Positions 62,233 through 64,000 of a DNA stretch of 64,000 bases are shown piece by piece. The stretch's first letter is position 1; every line of letters starts with the position of its first letter. The position numbers were made by a program, and so were the translations under genes. Source of the stretch: Proteromonas lacertae (lineage: Eukaryota > Sar > Bigyra > Opalinata > Proteromonadidae). The DNA is taken from positions 62,001 to 126,000 of the forward strand of contig NGBS01000875.1 in assembly GCA_002245135.1 (NCBI GenBank), read 5' to 3'. The notes beneath the pieces were generated by a model. The model was given only the letters and a program-made list of their open reading frames with translations. It made no database searches and had not been told where the DNA came from.

Positions 62233-62561
62233 TTAATATCTCATTATATTTGTTGTTTGATGGATTAAAAATAAACGAAAGAAGCTGTTATTGAAAATTC
62301 TACAAGGTTATACTTAATATTTCTTCTAATAGAAAATAATATGATGTAAAGGTATTATTTTAAACTATTCTGAGTAGAATTATTCCATAACTGAAGAAGT
62401 TTAAGAAGAATTTAAATTATGTGGGGTATGGAAAAAATATCAATCAAATTTGTATTTTGATCAAGCTTTTATCAATCAAATTAAAATATCATTCAAAAAC
62501 CGTTTTTTCGTTTTTAATTTTTAGTATGATTAAAGCTTTATATTTCCTAGATTTTATATAA
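62233..62561. other. Intergenic promoter region of CFAP52
   Basis: Between copy B and CFAP52. TCAAGCTTTT at 62461-62470 and AAAGCTTTA at 62532-62540, the latter about 22-30 bp before the ATG, match the recurring AAGCTT element. No coding signal seen. Confidence 0.45.
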
Positions 62562-64000
62562 ATGGCTGAAAGTACAGCAAAGGAAATGAGATTAGCAGGA
62601 GTTATTGGTTTAGATGGTATTTTTTGATACTTTTTATATTTGTTAATAGGAACAAATCCCAAAAGCATTTTATACCATCCAGATGGTTTACATATTGTTT
62701 ATTCTTTGGGTTCAACTGTAGTGATTAGAAATATAACTTCAGGAAAGCAAGTATTTTTGACTGGTCATACAGATCGTGTATCGTGTTTCGATATTAGTAA
62801 AGATGGTAAATACATTGCCTCTGGACAAATCACACATATGGGTTTTCTAGCTATTGTTATAGTATGGGATTTTGAAAAAGCAATACAAAATGGAAATATA
62901 TACGAAGGACCTCACGAACGAGTATACACATTAGAACTACACAAAGTAAAAGTCCAAGCAGTTGCCTTTTCTCCATCAGGTGAATTCCTAACTACACTTG
63001 GTGGTCAAGATGATAATAATGTTGTCGTATGGGATATGAAGACAGGTGATGCAATCTGTGGTAGTCCATCTGCACCAGATACAAGTCTTTGTTTAGAATG
63101 GTATAACAATAGTGATGCAATATTTGTAACATGTGGACATGGAGGTATTAGAATATGGGAGTTTGATCGTCCAGGTAGAAAGATACATCCAACTGACTGT
63201 ATGTTAGGACAATATAAAAGAACATTCTGTTCCTTAGCTATTAGTGAATCAGATGAATCAATCTTTGCAGGTACTTTAACAGGTGATATATTAAGAGTAA
63301 GTGGTAATACTGCTAGATTAATATGTGCAGGTGATAAACGATATTCATTAGGAGTTACATCATTAAGATCATATACATGTGGTTCAGGTAATAGAGCAAT
63401 GGATTACTTAATGTTTGGTACAGGAGATGGTATGATTGGTAGATGTAAAAGCTATGATAGAGAAATGAAACAAGAGTTTGTACAACAAGTAGATGGTGGT
63501 GTTACTGCTATTACAATAAGTCCTGATTTCAAGAAAATAATGATTAGTACAAATATGGGTAATAGATATGAAGCTCCAATAGAGAATATGAAACCAACAT
63601 TGAAAGAAACATCTCATCATTCTCAAATTAATGATGTTGCATTCCCACAAGGATGTTCTGAATTATTTGCAACTTGTAGTAAAGGTGAAATTAGATTATG
63701 GAATAGTCGAAATCGTAAGGAGTTATTACGTATTAGAGTTCCAAATCAAGATTGTTTATCTGTATTTATATCTCCAGATGGTAAATCAATAGTTAGTGGT
63801 TGGGATGATGGTAAAATCAGAGCATTTTATCCAGAAAGTGGTAAGTTATTATACGTTATTCATGATGCTCATCAAGAGGGTGTTACTGCATTAGATATGA
63901 CTCAAGATAGCCAGTTTATATTGAGTGGAGGAACAGATGGACAAGTCAGATTATGGAGGTTATTGCCACAGAAACAAAGAATGGAAGTGTCACTTAAAGA
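62562..64000 (+). CDS. CFAP52: Cilia- and flagella-associated protein 52 (CFAP52/WDR16), 3' end outside window
   Basis: After an 18-codon first exon and a 33-bp intron (62617-62649), a long exon encodes WD40 blades typical of CFAP52: PKSILYHPDGLHIVYSLGS, FLTGHTDRVSCFDISKDGKY, VVVWDMKTGDAICGSPSAPD, and DGKIRAFYPESG. CFAP52 is a microtubule inner protein of axonemal doublets and needed for motility. With DNAI4 it shows the cell builds a canonical flagellum. The gene runs past position 64000, so the C-terminal blades are not seen. Confidence 0.92.

Overview
This is an AT-rich, gene-dense eukaryotic nuclear window with very little intergenic space. Nearly every gene is split by extremely short spliceosomal introns, mostly 24-45 bp and up to about 60 bp, which usually start GTAT and end TAG. 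Many of these introns are a multiple of three long or create an immediate stop, so open reading frames alone mislead; exon joins below were worked out from protein conservation and codon phase. The organism is a flagellated protist: it has an axonemal dynein intermediate chain (DNAI4/WDR78 type) and CFAP52. It also has a GPCR-PIPK fusion, an adenosylcobalamin-dependent class II ribonucleotide reductase, and secreted EGF-like proteins of the CPNxCxGxGxC type. Together with introns near 30 bp (known from Blastocystis) this suggests, without proving, a flagellated stramenopile, perhaps a relative of the opalinate/bicosoecid lineages. Anaeramoeba, breviates and other anaerobic flagellates are not excluded.

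Layout. 0-5 kb: 3' part of a GPCR-PIPK, a tRNA-Gly(CCC), a one-TM hypothetical, glutamine synthetase, a secreted hypothetical. 5-13 kb: DNAI4, Ric-8, a MAP kinase with an odd TSY loop, a secreted EGF-like protein. 13-24 kb: an EDEM3-like ER mannosidase with PA domain, LSM8, BCCIP, a BTB protein fused to He_PIG Ig-like repeats, OXA1, a likely mitoribosomal protein, UBC9. 24-35 kb: class II RNR with an E2F-like site just upstream, a hypothetical, a second EGF-like protein, and a giant PA14/He_PIG type I membrane protein. 35-48 kb: kinesin-4, a Gln-rich protein, a WW-SH3-MyTH4-PH-RhoGAP protein, RuvBL1, a mitochondrial quinone-oxidoreductase-like enzyme, a type I membrane protein, an ER SDR. 48-64 kb: an M11-like metallopeptidase, then two paralogous pseudokinase-LRR genes in inverted orientation flanking BUD13, a REEP protein and a Cys-rich/polyQ/ankyrin protein, and finally CFAP52 running off the end.

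The genes are mostly unrelated housekeeping, cilium, secretory-pathway and cell-surface functions; I see no operon. Two themes stand out: an expanded extracellular/surface repertoire (EGF-like, PA14, He_PIG, M11 protease) and signalling modules in unusual architectures (GPCR-PIPK, TSY MAPK, pseudokinase-LRR, BTB-He_PIG). No transposon, retroelement, virus-like element or CRISPR array was recognised. Several strongly conserved genes (kinesin-4, RuvBL1, REEP, RhoGAP and others) carry a single-base insertion or deletion inside conserved coding sequence. I read these mainly as consensus errors in the assembly, although for the giant PA14 gene and one pseudokinase-LRR copy real decay is possible.
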